From assembly GCA_012932865.1 (NCBI GenBank), contig SAXG01000025.1:310001-374000 (forward strand): a stretch of DNA of 64,000 nt, read 5' to 3'. How positions within the stretch are numbered: position 1 is the stretch's first letter; each line of letters starts with the position of its first letter. The notes under the pieces were generated by a model, which worked only from the letters and a program-made list of their open reading frames with translations, was not told the origin of the DNA and did not search any database. This DNA is from Amylostereum areolatum (Eukaryota > Basidiomycota > Agaricomycetes > Russulales > Stereaceae). Made by a program: the position numbers and the translations under genes. Positions 1-11,418 of the stretch are shown here, piece after piece.

Positions 1-314
1 AAGATCGGCTGTCTCTGCTGCAGGAGGCGAGGTGGGACGAGTGCGAACGGTGAGTTGACATTTGTTTGAACTTATCGAAGGATCGGGCTCATGTGAAACT
101 GAGCAGGAGGCGACTGCAATGTACATGTCCCCCAATTCCGGCGGACGGGAAGGACGACGCTAATGGACAACTTATTCGAGCAACATAATACGGAAGACCG
201 GCTATTTTCGGACCTTCCTTACTCTTCATATTATCTATAAGCTACCGTAAACATACAACGTACAACACTTGCCATGCAGTGGACCGGGCCGTCGGATATA
301 AACCTTTCATCCTA

Positions 315-1573
315 CTACGAATAGTCGTAGTCAGATCCCGTCACTGACGCAAAGACGGGATGACCACTCACTGTTGTCCTCACGATCGAAGAATGTTTTA
401 AGGCGCTTGAACAGAGTGCGGCGGGCGGTGCTTGTGCCTCCCACAAAGCTCGACCTGCAGTCAGAGCATGCATCGAGCCCTCCGGCGTTGTCTTCCGCGC
501 GCTTCAAACACTCCAACGGGTCGGACGACGTGTTCATTTCTTCACAGCACTCCGACCAGAATTTTCGAAGCTCCTTCAGGCAGGGTGACGTTCCATCTCC
601 GCGCGGGCAAAGGATGAATGGACGATGACGGAAGGTATGTACATAGCTTCGGAGGGCTGCCCGTCCACGGACGAAACGCTGGAAATCTTCGGTTGTGAGA
701 CAGCTGAGGTCTGCGGTACGTGGATTTTTGGCCTGGAAAGGTTTGAACTCATAGACACGGGCGAGATCGTAGAATGCGATAGGAAGGACCGATGGAATGT
801 CGTGATCCGTGGCCAAACGAATAGTTTGCGCTGAAAGTAACCGTATACTCAGGGGTGCATACCGCCGCGTTGAATACGGCGAAACATGAAGGTACTAACC
901 TGGGTCTGGGTAATGGAGTGGTGCATTTTCGTTTCTGGTTTCCTCGCCATCAACGATAAGGTCAATCCCGAGGAAATCGCATACGGCCTCGCGCGCATCC
1001 CACAGACGGAGCTCAGCAGGCCAATCTTCATGAAGAGCATCGACAGCAAGATCGCGGATATCTTGAGCATCATACTTGCGTGATAGGCGCAGGATCCCAG
1101 CGTACTTCTTCGGGAAATCAGCCTTGTTCAGGCCATATTTTAGGGGCTGCCGGTGGCGCTGCAAGAAACTTGCATGAACTCGTGAGCATTGACCTCAAAG
1201 ACCAGGTATGAAAGACGCACTTTGGGTAGTACAGCGCCTTCAGGAAGTCCCCCAAATCTTCGTAGTCATCCTGCATGTCCATCACGGGTAGACCGTCGTA
1301 CCGATCGGATGCGACGTCGAATGCCGTTTGCGGGCCACCGAATAGATCGCGGAAAACAGCTCCATGTGTCGCTAGCACAAACTTGTGCGCTTTGAAAAGA
1401 ATGACCGAGCTGTCGCCTTTGTAAGGTGCTCGAAGGACGATGTTGCCGTCCTCCATCCAGACATCGTCGCTGTGTACGACGGTTACAGTGGCCCCTATCG
1501 GCATGCCATTTTGATTGTCAGAGTCGTCAGTTCGTGCCCGCTTGGAGGAATGGGCAAGGTTTGTGGTTGACAT
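315..1573 (-). CDS. BTB/POZ domain protein, array copy BTB1
   Basis: This is a probable BTB/POZ protein of about 365 residues; its role is unknown, and BTB domains generally mediate protein-protein contacts, often as Cullin-3 adaptors. The model has four exons: 1573-1221, 1168-900, 830-384 and 343-315. Exon 1 holds the BTB core (DVWMEDGNIVLRAP, then FKAHKFVLATH and FRDLFGGPQ). Exon 2 holds the KYDAQDIRDL helix and ends in PDPG, and exon 3 carries IPSVLPIAFYDLARVYEF and a CSDC motif. Summed exon length is divisible by three. The last exon is the weak point: it encodes TGSDYDYS rather than the Trp-Gly tail of the paralogs, and reading through exon 3 would end at 331 instead. The gene is divergent from BTB2, with 148 bp between the start codons, so a shared promoter is likely. 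Confidence 0.85.
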
Positions 1574-1721
1574 GGTGATTATGGGACTGGATGTTGAGCT
1601 TATGGAGGGGGTGTGTGAGAGGTTGGGATTGGTACCGGCGGCGGGAGGGTGTCACGGCGAGAAGCAAGACGCGTCCGGGGGGTTTGACGCGTACCACGAC
1701 CACCCCTTAACTTCCGACGAC

Positions 1722-2582
1722 ATGTCCTCTCCTCCTCCTTCGAAACGACACAGAGCTGCCTCCACGGACGAAAATCTCCCTCTCACCGTGAAACGTAGCT
1801 CAGATCTCTGGCTCTCGGATGGGACGATCATCCTCCGGACCTCCGACCACGCTTCCAATGTCCAAACACTGTTCCGGGTCCACAAGTCCACGCTTGCTCT
1901 GCACTCAACCTTCTTCCGCGATCTTTTCGATGGACCACAAACAGCGTTCGATACTGCATCAGAACGCTACGATGATCTTCCGGTGATGGACATGGCTGAT
2001 GACCCGAAGGATGTTGACGATTTTTTGAAGGCAATGTATTTTCCACGGTGCGGCTGTTCTGTCCTCTCTTTTTGCCCCTATCTTACACATTCAATATAGG
2101 TATACAAGCCGACATCTTGGATCAACATTACAAGATCTGGACAAGAGCGCCTTTCCCGGGATGTACGGGGGGATTCTTCGCCTCTGCCAGAAATACGATG
2201 CGCCGGACATTCGCGGGCTTGTCGTGGACGCCATCCGCAAAGAGTGGCCCGAAAATCTATCAATATGGGATCTGAGACGCCAAGAGCTGGATATAGCCCG
2301 CGATGGTGTAGAAGGAAACGAGTTGGCAGCCATAACGCCCAAGGATGTGTATCCGAGTCCGGGTGCGTAGTACTTCTTCATTCAATTCTCTGAGTTGGTC
2401 GTAACATGACGCAATGATCAGCACAAGCCATCCGCCTCGCCATGGACTTTGACATCCCGGAAATTCTTCCGGTCGCATTCTACGACCTCGCGTGCCATTT
2501 TATGGCGAGCCCCCGAGAGTCGGGCCACAATTCTGTCACATTACTCGCCCAACGAGCTTCAAAAGCTGATTGTGGGGATGTC
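1722..2582 (+). pseudogene. BTB/POZ protein BTB2, 5' part, split by a transposon
   Basis: This is the 5' part of a BTB array member. Exon 1 (1722-2047) encodes the BTB core (SSDLWLSDGTIILRT, FRVHKSTLALHSTFFRDLFDGPQ). Exon 2 (2100-2362) has FPGMYGGILRLCQKYDAPDI, and exon 3 starts at 2422 with MDFDIPEILPVAFYDLACHF. The homology to BTB5 (13364-14640) then changes frame near 2540-2550: MASPRESGHNSVT continues as YSPNELQKLIVG in another frame. It stops abruptly at 2582, where a 6.9-kb element begins. The 3' part resumes at 9464. Joining the parts without the element leaves a length of 3n+1, so there is a one-base frameshift besides the insertion. The copy is therefore almost certainly non-functional. 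Confidence 0.88.
2577..2582. repeat. Left target-site duplication GATGTC
   Basis: GATGTC lies directly left of the Plavaka-type element and is repeated at 9458-9463 directly to its right. The interrupted BTB2 exon needs only one copy to read like its paralog, so this is best explained as a target duplication of up to 6 bp. Confidence 0.75.
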
Positions 2583-2583
2583 C

Positions 2584-3050
2584 TCAGGGAAAACCCTCCG
2601 TGCAAATCCGTGCAAATCCCCCGCAGATTTGGGGGTTTAGCGCTTTTGCAGATTAGCTAGGTCCCCTGCATATTTGGCACTCACTTAGCGCATATTTTGG
2701 TCCCTCCTTCACTATTAGTGCTGTGTTAAGAGGCGGCCTCATTAGTACGTAGCTCGTGCAAATTTAGCAGCCCTTCGCATATATGTCACAGGCATGGAAA
2801 CCCTTGCACATTATTGGTTTGTTCTTGGCTTCAGGTTGGTACGAGTTGCGCACACATTTAACGTGAAGTTAGTGCAAACGACCACGGAGGGCATGCATTG
2901 CATAGCAAAATTAGTGCAAAACGCGTACAAGATATGAGCTAAGGTAGTGCAAACGAGAACGAAAGCCGGAGAGCGGAGTACGTGAGCGAAAACAATACGA
3001 CAAGTGTGTACCAAGCAAATTAAGAGAACCTAGTAAGTGCGAATAGAGAA
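2584..3050. repeat. Left terminal repeat and GTGCAAA subterminal motifs
   Basis: The left terminal inverted repeat covers about 2584-2607. Copies of GTGCAAA or a close variant recur through the next 400 bases (near 2601, 2610, 2756, 2873, 2915 and 2948), with related GTGCAA words near the right end (9260-9350). Dispersed subterminal copies of a terminal motif are typical transposase-binding sites in CACTA-like elements. Binding is inferred. No gene is seen here apart from the 3' end of the DUF6532-like gene at 3051. Confidence 0.55.
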
Positions 3051-5511
3051 TCAGCAATCATCAACATCCATGGCATCCCAGTCTATGGAAGCCGTGGCAA
3101 TAGCAACTTTGTGGGGAGTCGGCGAAGGAGTCTGAGCGGATCTACAGGAAAGTCAGCTCACAAGCACGACCGACAACGGGTGAGCTGAGATACTCACGAA
3201 ACTTTCTTGTACATCCCGTGCAACACCTTGTGAAGGCCTGCGTCGCCTCGCTTGTCCTTGATCCTTCCCAGTGTTCCGAGGTGCCCTTCGTAGACATCGC
3301 CGAAGTTTGCGGCCGAGAAGTCTGTTTTTTCAGACTTGACCTTTTTGCCTTCCTTGCGTATCTTCACAAGCGGGGCGCTGGTGGCCTTGGACTTGTCGAG
3401 AAGAGAAGCGTACACCTGCAACAATAGAGTGGGTGTTAGCCTAAATCATATGCGGAGATGGATCTCGTACCGAAGTGTATCCCAAGGCAACAAGGTCAGG
3501 TGTAAGTTCATACTCGCGCTCTTGTGTTGTAGGATTGACTGTACTAGGGAAAAGGTGGTCGTTTTCTTTGACAAAAGAGCTGTCGGAAAAGACGACTTGT
3601 CGAATAACTTCGAGCCCAATGTCGTGCGTGTAAGGCATGTGTCGGTGCACGACGCCGCGCTGATCCGGGATTCAGCAAACGACGCAGAGGGAGCTATGAG
3701 ATAGTAGACAAACCTCGGAACGGCAAAAGATGTACGTATAGTTCAGCAGTTCCTCGGCGGCCTTGCTTCGGAACTCGTCATTTATTTCGTGTCCAAGGCC
3801 ATACCCCGCGGCTACTAGACTATCGCTAACTTTCTTGAAATCCAGGCGATAGTGACCGATACGGGTTGAAACCTGGGGGCTTCGTATCATGGAGTCGAGA
3901 AAATGACAAGATGGAGAACGTACTATGGGTTCAAGGGCCGTCAAGTAGACAGGTTGAGCTATCATGTGGCGGTACATTTCCTGGGTATTTGGATTGTTCT
4001 TGGCACCGGAAAGTAAAGCCTTCTTTGCCCACTTGACAGACGTCGGTTTGTCCGGAAACCCTTTCCGAAACACGACGTTCACGCGCATGATGCCAAACGC
4101 CGCTTGAATGACGGTTTGCACGGTGACCGTCTGGGACTTCTTGCACATACGGCCTGTTGCTGGCATCTTCAGGTTAGTGTCAGAGGAGAACGTCGGAGCG
4201 TCTTCGATCGGGGTTGGAGAACGCGAAGCTTCAGCGGCGATGAATCCATCCGATGGCACGTAGGGATCCTCTTCAACAAGTTTGTCACTGAGTGCGGGAG
4301 GCGAGGAGCGTAGATCAGATGGTGCGGAAGGCGAGGAGCGTAGATCAAACTGGTCGGGTGATGCACGAACAACCTGAAGTAGGGATCAGGTTTCCAACAT
4401 GGGTTTCTAACATGGGATATACATACCTGGATATCCTGGGAAGGAGACGGAGGATCCGCCGGGATAGACGCTCTTGAGACACGCGCAACGACTAAAGGGT
4501 TGTTAGGGGTGGCGTTGGGAGTTTTCTGGATGGCCTGAGGAGGCGGAGTGAAACGAGGGACGGTTTGTCGGTTGATGGCTGTTACGACGGTGGAAGGTCG
4601 CTAAGATGTGATTGTACGGCATGAGCTTGATTCAGAGTACTACAGGACTTGATACACACCTCCAATGCCATAGATTGTTGAAACTTCGTTGGACTCCTCT
4701 TCGCGAGGGCACAAAGCCGTTCTTCATCCTTTTGAGCCTCGGTGTCGTCCTCTTCCTCGTCAGATAAATCGGAGTCAACGTCGGACGGAAGGTTTCTCGC
4801 TCCATCATCCTAATACTTGGCAGTACGTATGAGCACTCGAGAATTAATTCGAATGTGCTTACGTCGACGGGGGTGGCAGGGCGTGATTGTCGCACTGCGG
4901 CTGCCTGAGTCTTGTCACTAGAGAGCTGGGGAATAGGCTCGGGAGAGCGGGTAGTGGGCTCCTCCATGTTGCCGAGGTTCAACACCGGAGGGCGCGTACG
5001 ACGACTCGGAGTGGGATTTGGGGCTGGCATAGAGGATGGTAGCAAGGTTGATGGTGAGCGACGGTGAGTGAGTCAAAATGGAGTCGTGAGAACAAAGTAC
5101 CACTGTTGGCCTTGGGCTTTTTCGCAACGGGTCCTTGCGCGTCGTCCGGCTCTTTTGTCTCTGAGCTACGAGTCCGACGTTTACCTTGTCGAGACGGCAC
5201 AGAAACGTCTGATACGAAGAAAATGAACCTTCGGTAGGTTTTAACCTCCTATAAATTGTGCTTACCTGTTGACTGGCCCGTGATAGCGAGTGGCGACTCG
5301 GATGCTACTAAGTAGACGTGAGTAAGTATGGCTCAGATTAATGACAGGATAACTTACCAGCTGCTTTAGTGGCTGCGTCTTTCTCGGCCTTCTTGAGTGC
5401 CCGAGTATGTACTCCGCGTTCGCCAGATGACAAGAGCGACCTGTCATAGACGCGAAGTTCCGCCAGGGTAAGGTTGTTCAGGTTCATCTTGGACCCCTTC
5501 TGATTTTGCAT
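3051..5511 (-). CDS. DUF6532-like protein carried by the transposon
   Basis: This is a multi-exon gene with at least eight exons in the left half of the element. The N-terminal part (MQNQKGSKMNLNNLTLAELR) is followed by long polar, Ser/Pro/Lys-rich segments such as SRQGKRRTRSSETKEPDDAQ. The C-terminal third resembles the DUF6532 domain frequent in Agaricomycetes: MCKKSQTVTVQTVIQAAFG, STRIGHYRLDFKKVSDSL, HDIGLEVIRQVVF, then FGDVYEGHLGTLGRIKDK. The final exon would encode a short acidic tail (DWDAMDVDDC). The function of DUF6532 is not known. The gene is divergent from the transposase with 329 bp between start codons. Exon boundaries were chosen by eye from splice signals, so the total length is uncertain. 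An accessory transposition role is inference only. Confidence 0.55.
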
Positions 5512-5840
5512 GGTGCACAGCGCAGGCAAGAACAAGGGAATAATTCACGAAAGGAAGGACAAGGGGAAGACCAGAAATAATAAGATGGGGGGAGGAAGGT
5601 GAGAGTTCCGCGAATCCGTGTCGTGTCAGGCTCAAACTTTGGACTCGTCACATTTGTGAAGGTTTCACAAAAACGTGATCTCTCGCAGGCCGAGCCGCAC
5701 GCCGTAGGTACACACGTCGTCGTGCTCCTTGTATTCACACGCTTGCCTTCTATCCGATAAGGTGAGACTCGCCGCTCTCAACTTGTCGTCTTCATCAACC
5801 TCAACCTCACTCCCCGTCTCTCCCAGTCACTAAACTTGCC

Positions 5841-8800
5841 ATGTCCTCCGACTCAATATGCCCGGGCTGTTCCAAGACATTCTCACGTCAAGGAATCTCA
5901 CACCACTGGTCCCAAACGCAAAATGCCAACTGCCAGCGCGCATATCAGAGTCTGCTCGCTGATACCTTCGACGACGAGGGTTCCGACGACGAGGAAGCGA
6001 CAACAAATCCAGAAACTCGCACCGAGCAATCTCCCACCCTCGCAGTCGATCGGTTTGGGGCAGACTACTCTACAGAAGATTTCGAAATGGCCGCCGGAAA
6101 CAATCCCGACGACGATAGGCTTGCAGACGAGGGAGGCGAGGGAGACAAGGACGAGATGGACCGGGCGGACGAACAGGACGAACAGGACGTGCAGCGAAGA
6201 AGAAGAGATGGACGAGGTGGAGGCGTATGCGGATGAAGATGCACGCATCCTCGAGGAGTTGATGGCAGCTGTTCATTGGGAGGCTATTGATGTGCCCATA
6301 CTACCTCCAGCCTCCGTTTCTGCGATGGCCGCTGCCCCCGAGCCAACAGTACCACCACTTCCCGCCTTTCTTAATCCACCAGCTATGAATTTCAATGACG
6401 ACTTTGGCCCCGAGAAGCTGCAAACCGCGCACCGTTCTCCCTACGAGATCCACCCTATCATCCACAAGTATCCAGGTCCGGCAGGAGCGGAGATCGGCAC
6501 TGGTGGTGCGACTAGCGCATACGAGAAATCTCGCGTGGATATGGACGCCCATCAGCCGCACAACGTCTGGGCACCCTTTCATTCCAAACTCGATTGGAAG
6601 ATGGCTTACTGGGCAAAGACACGAGGGCCCACGTCGTCGGCCGTCACCGAGCTCTTGCAGATGGATGAGGTCAGTCTCGTTCGCAGGTCTATTGGTATAC
6701 GATCTGATAGACGAGTAGGTGTCAGATCGGCTAGGATTATCGTACAAGAACGTTACACAGCTGAACAAGATCATCGACGAGCAGTTGCCCGATCGTCCTA
6801 CCTTTCGCAAGGAAGAAATCAGACTAGGTGGAGAAACATATGATCTCTACCTACGAGACGTTATTCCCTGCATCCGTGCCCTCTTTGGAGATCCCGAGTT
6901 TGCCAAGGACCTTGCGCTGGCGCCTGAACGACATTATAAGGATGAAGATATGACAATCCCGATCTACAATGAAATGCACACGGGTCGATGGTGGTGGAGC
7001 GTCCAGGTATGTTTTCAGTTGCATCGGAATATCATATTTACTGACTTACATCTAGAAATCTATCGAGAGCATCTACCTGGGGGCAACAATCATCCCATTG
7101 ATCTTCTCGTCGGACAAAACTCAGCTCACGATGTTTCGCAACAAAGCGGCCTACCCCGTATACATGACAATAGGGAATATCACAAAGGACTCGCGACGCA
7201 AACCATCACGTCGAGCCCAAGTACTTGTAGGCTACCTTCCGACGGCCAAGCTCGACCAGATCACCAACAAGGCTGCGCGCCGCCGCGCACTTTCAAACCT
7301 CTTTCATGAATGCATGCGGCGTATTTTGGCACCTGTCAAGGCCTGCGGCGAGGCGGGAATAGCCATGACAAGTGGTGACGGGAAATGGCATCGCTGTCAC
7401 CCAATCTACGCTACGTTCGTAGGCGACTACCCAGAACAGGTTCTCGTCTCGTGCACGCTTACGGGCGACTGCCCGAAATGCCACACTCCCCACAACGAAC
7501 TTGGGGAGTACATCCTAAACCCGGAGCTCCGTGATCGCGAGGCGGTCCTGGATGTCTTTGATCTCCAAGACGGCGATCCCACAACCTTCCACGCTGCATG
7601 CCGCGAAGCGCGCCTGAAGCCAACCTTCCACCCTTTCTGGGAGGATCTTCCATATGCAGACGTGTTTGTCGCGATCATACCAGACATCTTACACCAGATG
7701 TACCAAGGAGTTGTCAAGCACGTCATCTCATGGGTAACGGAGCCAGGAGCGTTCGGGGCGGAGGAGATCGATGCGCGCTGTCGTCGTATGCCTCCAAACC
7801 ACAACCTCCTGAATCTTTACAAACAGCATATCAACACTTTCTCGAGTTTCGGGAACCGAGCATAAGCAGATGTGCCGAGTGTTAATGGGACTTATCGTCG
7901 ACTTGCCTCTCCCGAACAACATGAATCCTTCACGTCTCATCAACGCTGTCCGTGCTCTCTTAGATTTCCTCTACATAGCCCAATTCCCATCACACACATC
8001 CAAAACTCTGGATGACCTCGACAATGCACTCCGCCGCTTCCATGAAAACAAGGAGATCTTCGTGGACTTGGGCATACGAGAACACTTCAATCTTCCAAAG
8101 ATACATGCAATGTGCCACTACCGCCCCAGCATCGAGCTCTTCGGAACGACCGATAACTACAACACGGAGCAGTCCGAACGTCTTCACATCGATTTTGCGA
8201 AGGATGCATACCGCGCAAGCAACCGTAAAGATGAGTACCCGCAAATGACAACATGGCTCGAGCGCAGGGAGAAAATCCAGAGGCATGCAGTGTTTATCGC
8301 TTGGCGTCTCGCTGGGCATCCTGAGCCTTCCAAATTCCAAACCCCTGATACACCATTGCGTCCATGCATTGTCATGACGAAATGGCCGACTCTCAAAGCC
8401 ATCTCGCTCGACACGCTCAATGACTCGTACGGAGCTGTCGACTTCTCCGATGCTGTTGCCGATTTCGTCACACAGCACAACCAGCCATCTCTCAGCACCA
8501 GTCGCATCTCGCAGGGCAGCCTGACAACCTCCGCGTTCCACTCCAATTTGTGGCCGTCTATCACAAGATTAAGTTTTGGACACCAGATTTCCTCCGAAAT
8601 CAGGACAATGCCCAGGATTTAGACGTGGCACATATACGCCCATCGTACACGAGCGCTCAGAACCGCACAGTCCCAAGTCGATTTGACACAGTGCTCGTGA
8701 AGATCGGTAACTCGGAGCAGAACGATGTTCGAGGTATGTATCTATATCAAGGTGGTCTTGTTTCCGTATCGCTAATGCCATCTGTTCTTAGGGTACCGTG

Positions 8801-9153
8801 TCGCACAAGTCCGCGTAGTGTTCAAGATGCCCGCCGAGGCTGCCGATCAAATGTACTCCTCAGCACGCCCGGATCCACCCAAACATCTCGCGTATGTCGA
8901 ATGGTTCACACCCTTTGCGGCTCATCCCGATGCAGGTGATGGTATGTACAAGGTTTCGCGCTCAGTTCGTCGTGATGGTACACGAGCATCAAGTGTAATC
9001 GCGGTGGACACTATCGCTCGGAGCGTCCACCTATTTCCCCGGTTCGGCGCTCGCGTTCCTCGAGACTGGACGTGCTTCAATGTTCTGGAAGTATGTGTAG
9101 CCTTCCGGGTAAACCCGTTCATGGACAGACACTCGTATTTGACCGTTGTATGA
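5841..9153 (+). pseudogene. Plavaka-family transposase, frameshifted
   Basis: The product would cut and re-join transposon ends. It begins with a zinc-finger-like CPGCSKTF...GISHHW segment and an acidic linker. The family core follows: IHKYPGPAGAEI, LGLSYKNVTQLNKIIDEQLP, DVIPCIRALFGDPEFAKDL, EMHTGRWWWSVQ, SSDKTQLTMFRNKAAYPVYM, ITNKAARRRALSNLFHECM, VGDYPEQVLVSCTLTGDCPK, PDILHQMYQGVVKHVISWV, and a C-terminal VPRDWTCFNVLEV...VNPFMDRHSYL. Introns are evident near 6670-6720, 7006-7056 and 8735-8790. The homology changes frame near 6190-6200, again near 7835-7855 (the first frame runs to a stop at 7865), and again near 8545-8560. The gene is therefore probably dead, unless the breaks are assembly errors. 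Confidence 0.87.
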
Positions 9154-9435
9154 GGGTACTTTTCGTCTACTGTATACAGTTATGTGATGGTTTATTCATT
9201 GAAAACTACGGCTTGTGTGATCCTGCAAAGATAACCGAGTAGTACTGACTTGAGGAAGCTTGTGCAACCTTATTGATCTGAGCCCCTCCGCCCCCGCTAA
9301 CACGCCAAGATTAGATGATTTTAGCAAGCAGAATATGTGCAAGACATTAGCGCGATGTTAGCGAGTTGGAGAGCGATTTGCGAGGTCGAGACGGATACCG
9401 CTAAATTAGTCGCGTTTAGTCGTCTTTAGTCACTC

Positions 9436-9463
9436 ATTTGCAGGGTAGGGTTTTCCTGATGTC
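9436..9463. repeat. Right terminal inverted repeat and GATGTC duplication
   Basis: The sequence ATTTGCAGGGTAGGGTTTTC is the reverse complement of the left terminus with a few mismatches. It is followed by the second copy of GATGTC at 9458-9463, after which the BTB2 coding sequence resumes. Confidence 0.78.
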
Positions 9464-9881
9464 GGCACTCCGGGACAACCTGCAGAACACGTCCGGGTCT
9501 TTCTTCATCGTGGGAATCATGTTAGGTGCTCATGTTCGGTGCTTAAGAACCTCGATGAACGACGGCCACGATTCTTGCCAGGAACTTATTAAAGATTGGT
9601 GGGAGACCATGCACACACAGCTGTACACAGATCCCGATTATATCCGCTTGCTCTTCGAGCGTGCATCTGGCATCGGCTCACATGTAGGGCTGCGAAACGT
9701 GTGCTCTCACTGTGCAGGCCGGCTCAGTACATCGCTAGCTTCAAAGGCGGTAAATACGTGGGCTGAGTTGCCTTGGTTTTTCGACTTGGTGAGATGATTT
9801 TTTGTGCTGTCATCATCATCTGGCACTGATGTCTCTGTCATCCTCCAGAAGGGAATTGTCGGAGACCACTGGGGAACCTGA
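9464..9881 (+). pseudogene. BTB/POZ protein BTB2, 3' part after the transposon
   Basis: This is the 3' half of the interrupted BTB2 gene. Exon 3 resumes in the paralog frame as SALRDNLQN and continues with ELIKDWWETMHTQLYTDPDY, a CSHC motif (VCSHCAGRL) and WAELPWFFDL up to a GT donor at 9789. The last exon, 9849-9881, encodes KGIVGDHWGT and a stop. This matches the Trp-Gly tail of the other array members (for example DDVVDENWGHH in BTB5). The intact tail and splice sites suggest that the insertion is not very old, although the copy also carries a frameshift near 2545. Confidence 0.85.
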
Positions 9882-10166
9882 TGTTCTCTCTTACATACGT
9901 ATCACTAGTAGTTCTTCCAGTTATCTCATTTCGTACCCGCACTTATGGGCTGGACTGTGCCCGGGATCCTCCTATTCTTTCTGTTCTGCCATTTTGCTGA
10001 CATATGTATCTGTATATGTCATGATCGTGGACAAATGGTTCGTGTACATACAATTACAGCATTTTATGGTGCTTCCGGTCGTCGAGTCGTTGGGTGAAGA
10101 CTGTACAATGCACAAGATTCGCTCGCTCTTTCATATCGCAGACTCAGTCGCTCGTTCGACCGGTCG

Positions 10167-11418
10167 TCAAGTCGACGATTTCCCCCAATCGCTGCCGACG
10201 TATTCTCTCTTCCAACAGGTAAGTGCGTGTGTGGCCCCACACGAAAGAATCCTTACCAAATTGAACAAGTCAGGGAGCTCCTCCCATAGAATCTCTCGCT
10301 TCCGCGCTACTTCTGCCACGAGAATAGGTCTGCACTTGTCGCAAATGATTGTCTCTTTCGGAAAGTCCGATGACTTGAGCAGTTCGGCCCACGGGTCCCG
10401 CGATTGAGTCACATGCACAAAGTGTTTGACCCAGAAAAGTTCCACTTGTGATACGCATTGAGATGTAGTCTGTCCAAGTCGGCCAGCGGTGGTGGCAGTG
10501 GCAGTGCAGGACGTATTTCGGGCTGGTTTCGAGTTGAGAGCGAGGAGACGGGTCCTCAGAGAGGCACGGCCATGTATAAAGCGCTTCAAGTCGTCGCATG
10601 ATAGAGGATCGAGGTCGGAGGTGCGCGAACGGTCAATACCACCTTGGGAGGTGCCAAACTCGAGGACGCGAGTGAGGTCGTAGAAAGCGACCGGGAGGAT
10701 GGATGGGATGTTGTATTGCATACCCAAGCGGATAGTTTCGGCTGTATATAATAATTACGCACAATCACCATGTATTTACTTCTGGACGCACCTGGGTCTG
10801 GGTAGAAAGGCGTCACATTCTTAGCGGAGGTTTTGAATGTCTTGGGAATCGCGGCTTCGCGCTCATCCCACTGCCAGAGCTGCGAAGGCCATTGTTCCTG
10901 GATGGCACTCACAACGACTTCTCGGATGCCCTGAGCATCGTATTTCCGAGAAAGTTCCAATATCCCCCGGTACATTTTGGGGAAGTTGGATCTGAGTAGC
11001 CCATACTTGGACGATAGGCGATGGCGGTTCATGTGTCTGATGTATCATTCCAGAGAAAGGATGAGACTGTACTTCACGCGAAGTTGGAAGAAAGGACACA
11101 CGTCGGGTAGTACATCGCGTGCAGGAAGTCGTCGAGGTCGTTTTCGGCGTCCTGCGTGTCCATCACCGGTAAACCTTCGTACTGCTGAGACGAGGCTTCG
11201 AGCGCGGCATCTTGAGGGCCACCGAAAAGATCGCGGAAGAAGGTGGCATGCGTAGCCAGTACAGACTTGTGCACCTTGAAGGTCAGCATCGTGTTCTCGT
11301 CTGAGGGCAACGCGCGAAGGATGAAGTTGCCATCCTTCATCCAAATGTCGTCGCTGTGAACTGGTGAGGGCGGCGATGCCAGCGTTTGGGGAGGGTCCGG
11401 AGTGTCCGTGGATGACAT
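10167..11418 (-). CDS. BTB/POZ domain protein, array copy BTB3
   Basis: The predicted protein has 362 residues in four exons: 11418-11102, 11036-10792, 10741-10257 and 10208-10167. The BTB core in exon 1 reads SDDIWMKDGNFILRALP, FKVHKSVLATHATFFRDLF and LPVMDTQDAENDLDDFLHAM. Exon 2 contains SNFPKMYRGILELSRKYDAQ and ends in FYPDPG. Exon 3 starts AETIRLGMQYNIPSILPVAF and holds a CDKC motif close to its end. The last exon encodes REYVGSDWGKSST. Function is unknown; the family is recognised by its BTB domain and by similarity to the other array members. It lies in the same orientation as BTB4, with which it shares most sequence detail (NRHRL, FNL before the last intron). Confidence 0.9.

Larger units (their letters stand above)
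2583..9457 (+). mobile_element. Plavaka-type DNA transposon inserted in BTB2
   Basis: This 6,875-bp element is bounded by imperfect inverted repeats of about 24 bp. The left end reads CTCAGGGAAAACCC and leads into GTGCAAAT. The right end, read in reverse, is (A)TCAGGAAAACCCTACCC then TGCAAAT. GATGTC flanks it at 2577-2582 and 9458-9463, and removing one copy plus the element restores the BTB reading across the junction (VG-MSALRD, matching LG-TAALRA in BTB5). It carries two divergent genes: a Plavaka-family transposase on the plus strand and a DUF6532-like protein on the minus strand. Plavaka elements are known from basidiomycete genomes and are related to the CACTA group. The 6-bp duplication is longer than the 2-3 bp usual for CACTA elements, so the exact end could be off by a few bases. 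Confidence 0.88.

Noticed and set aside
5836..6843. 335-codon open frame as a separate gene start
   Set aside because: Its first third is a different frame from the zinc-finger-like start at 5841; only its later part (from about 6200) is transposase. It is one frameshifted gene, not two.
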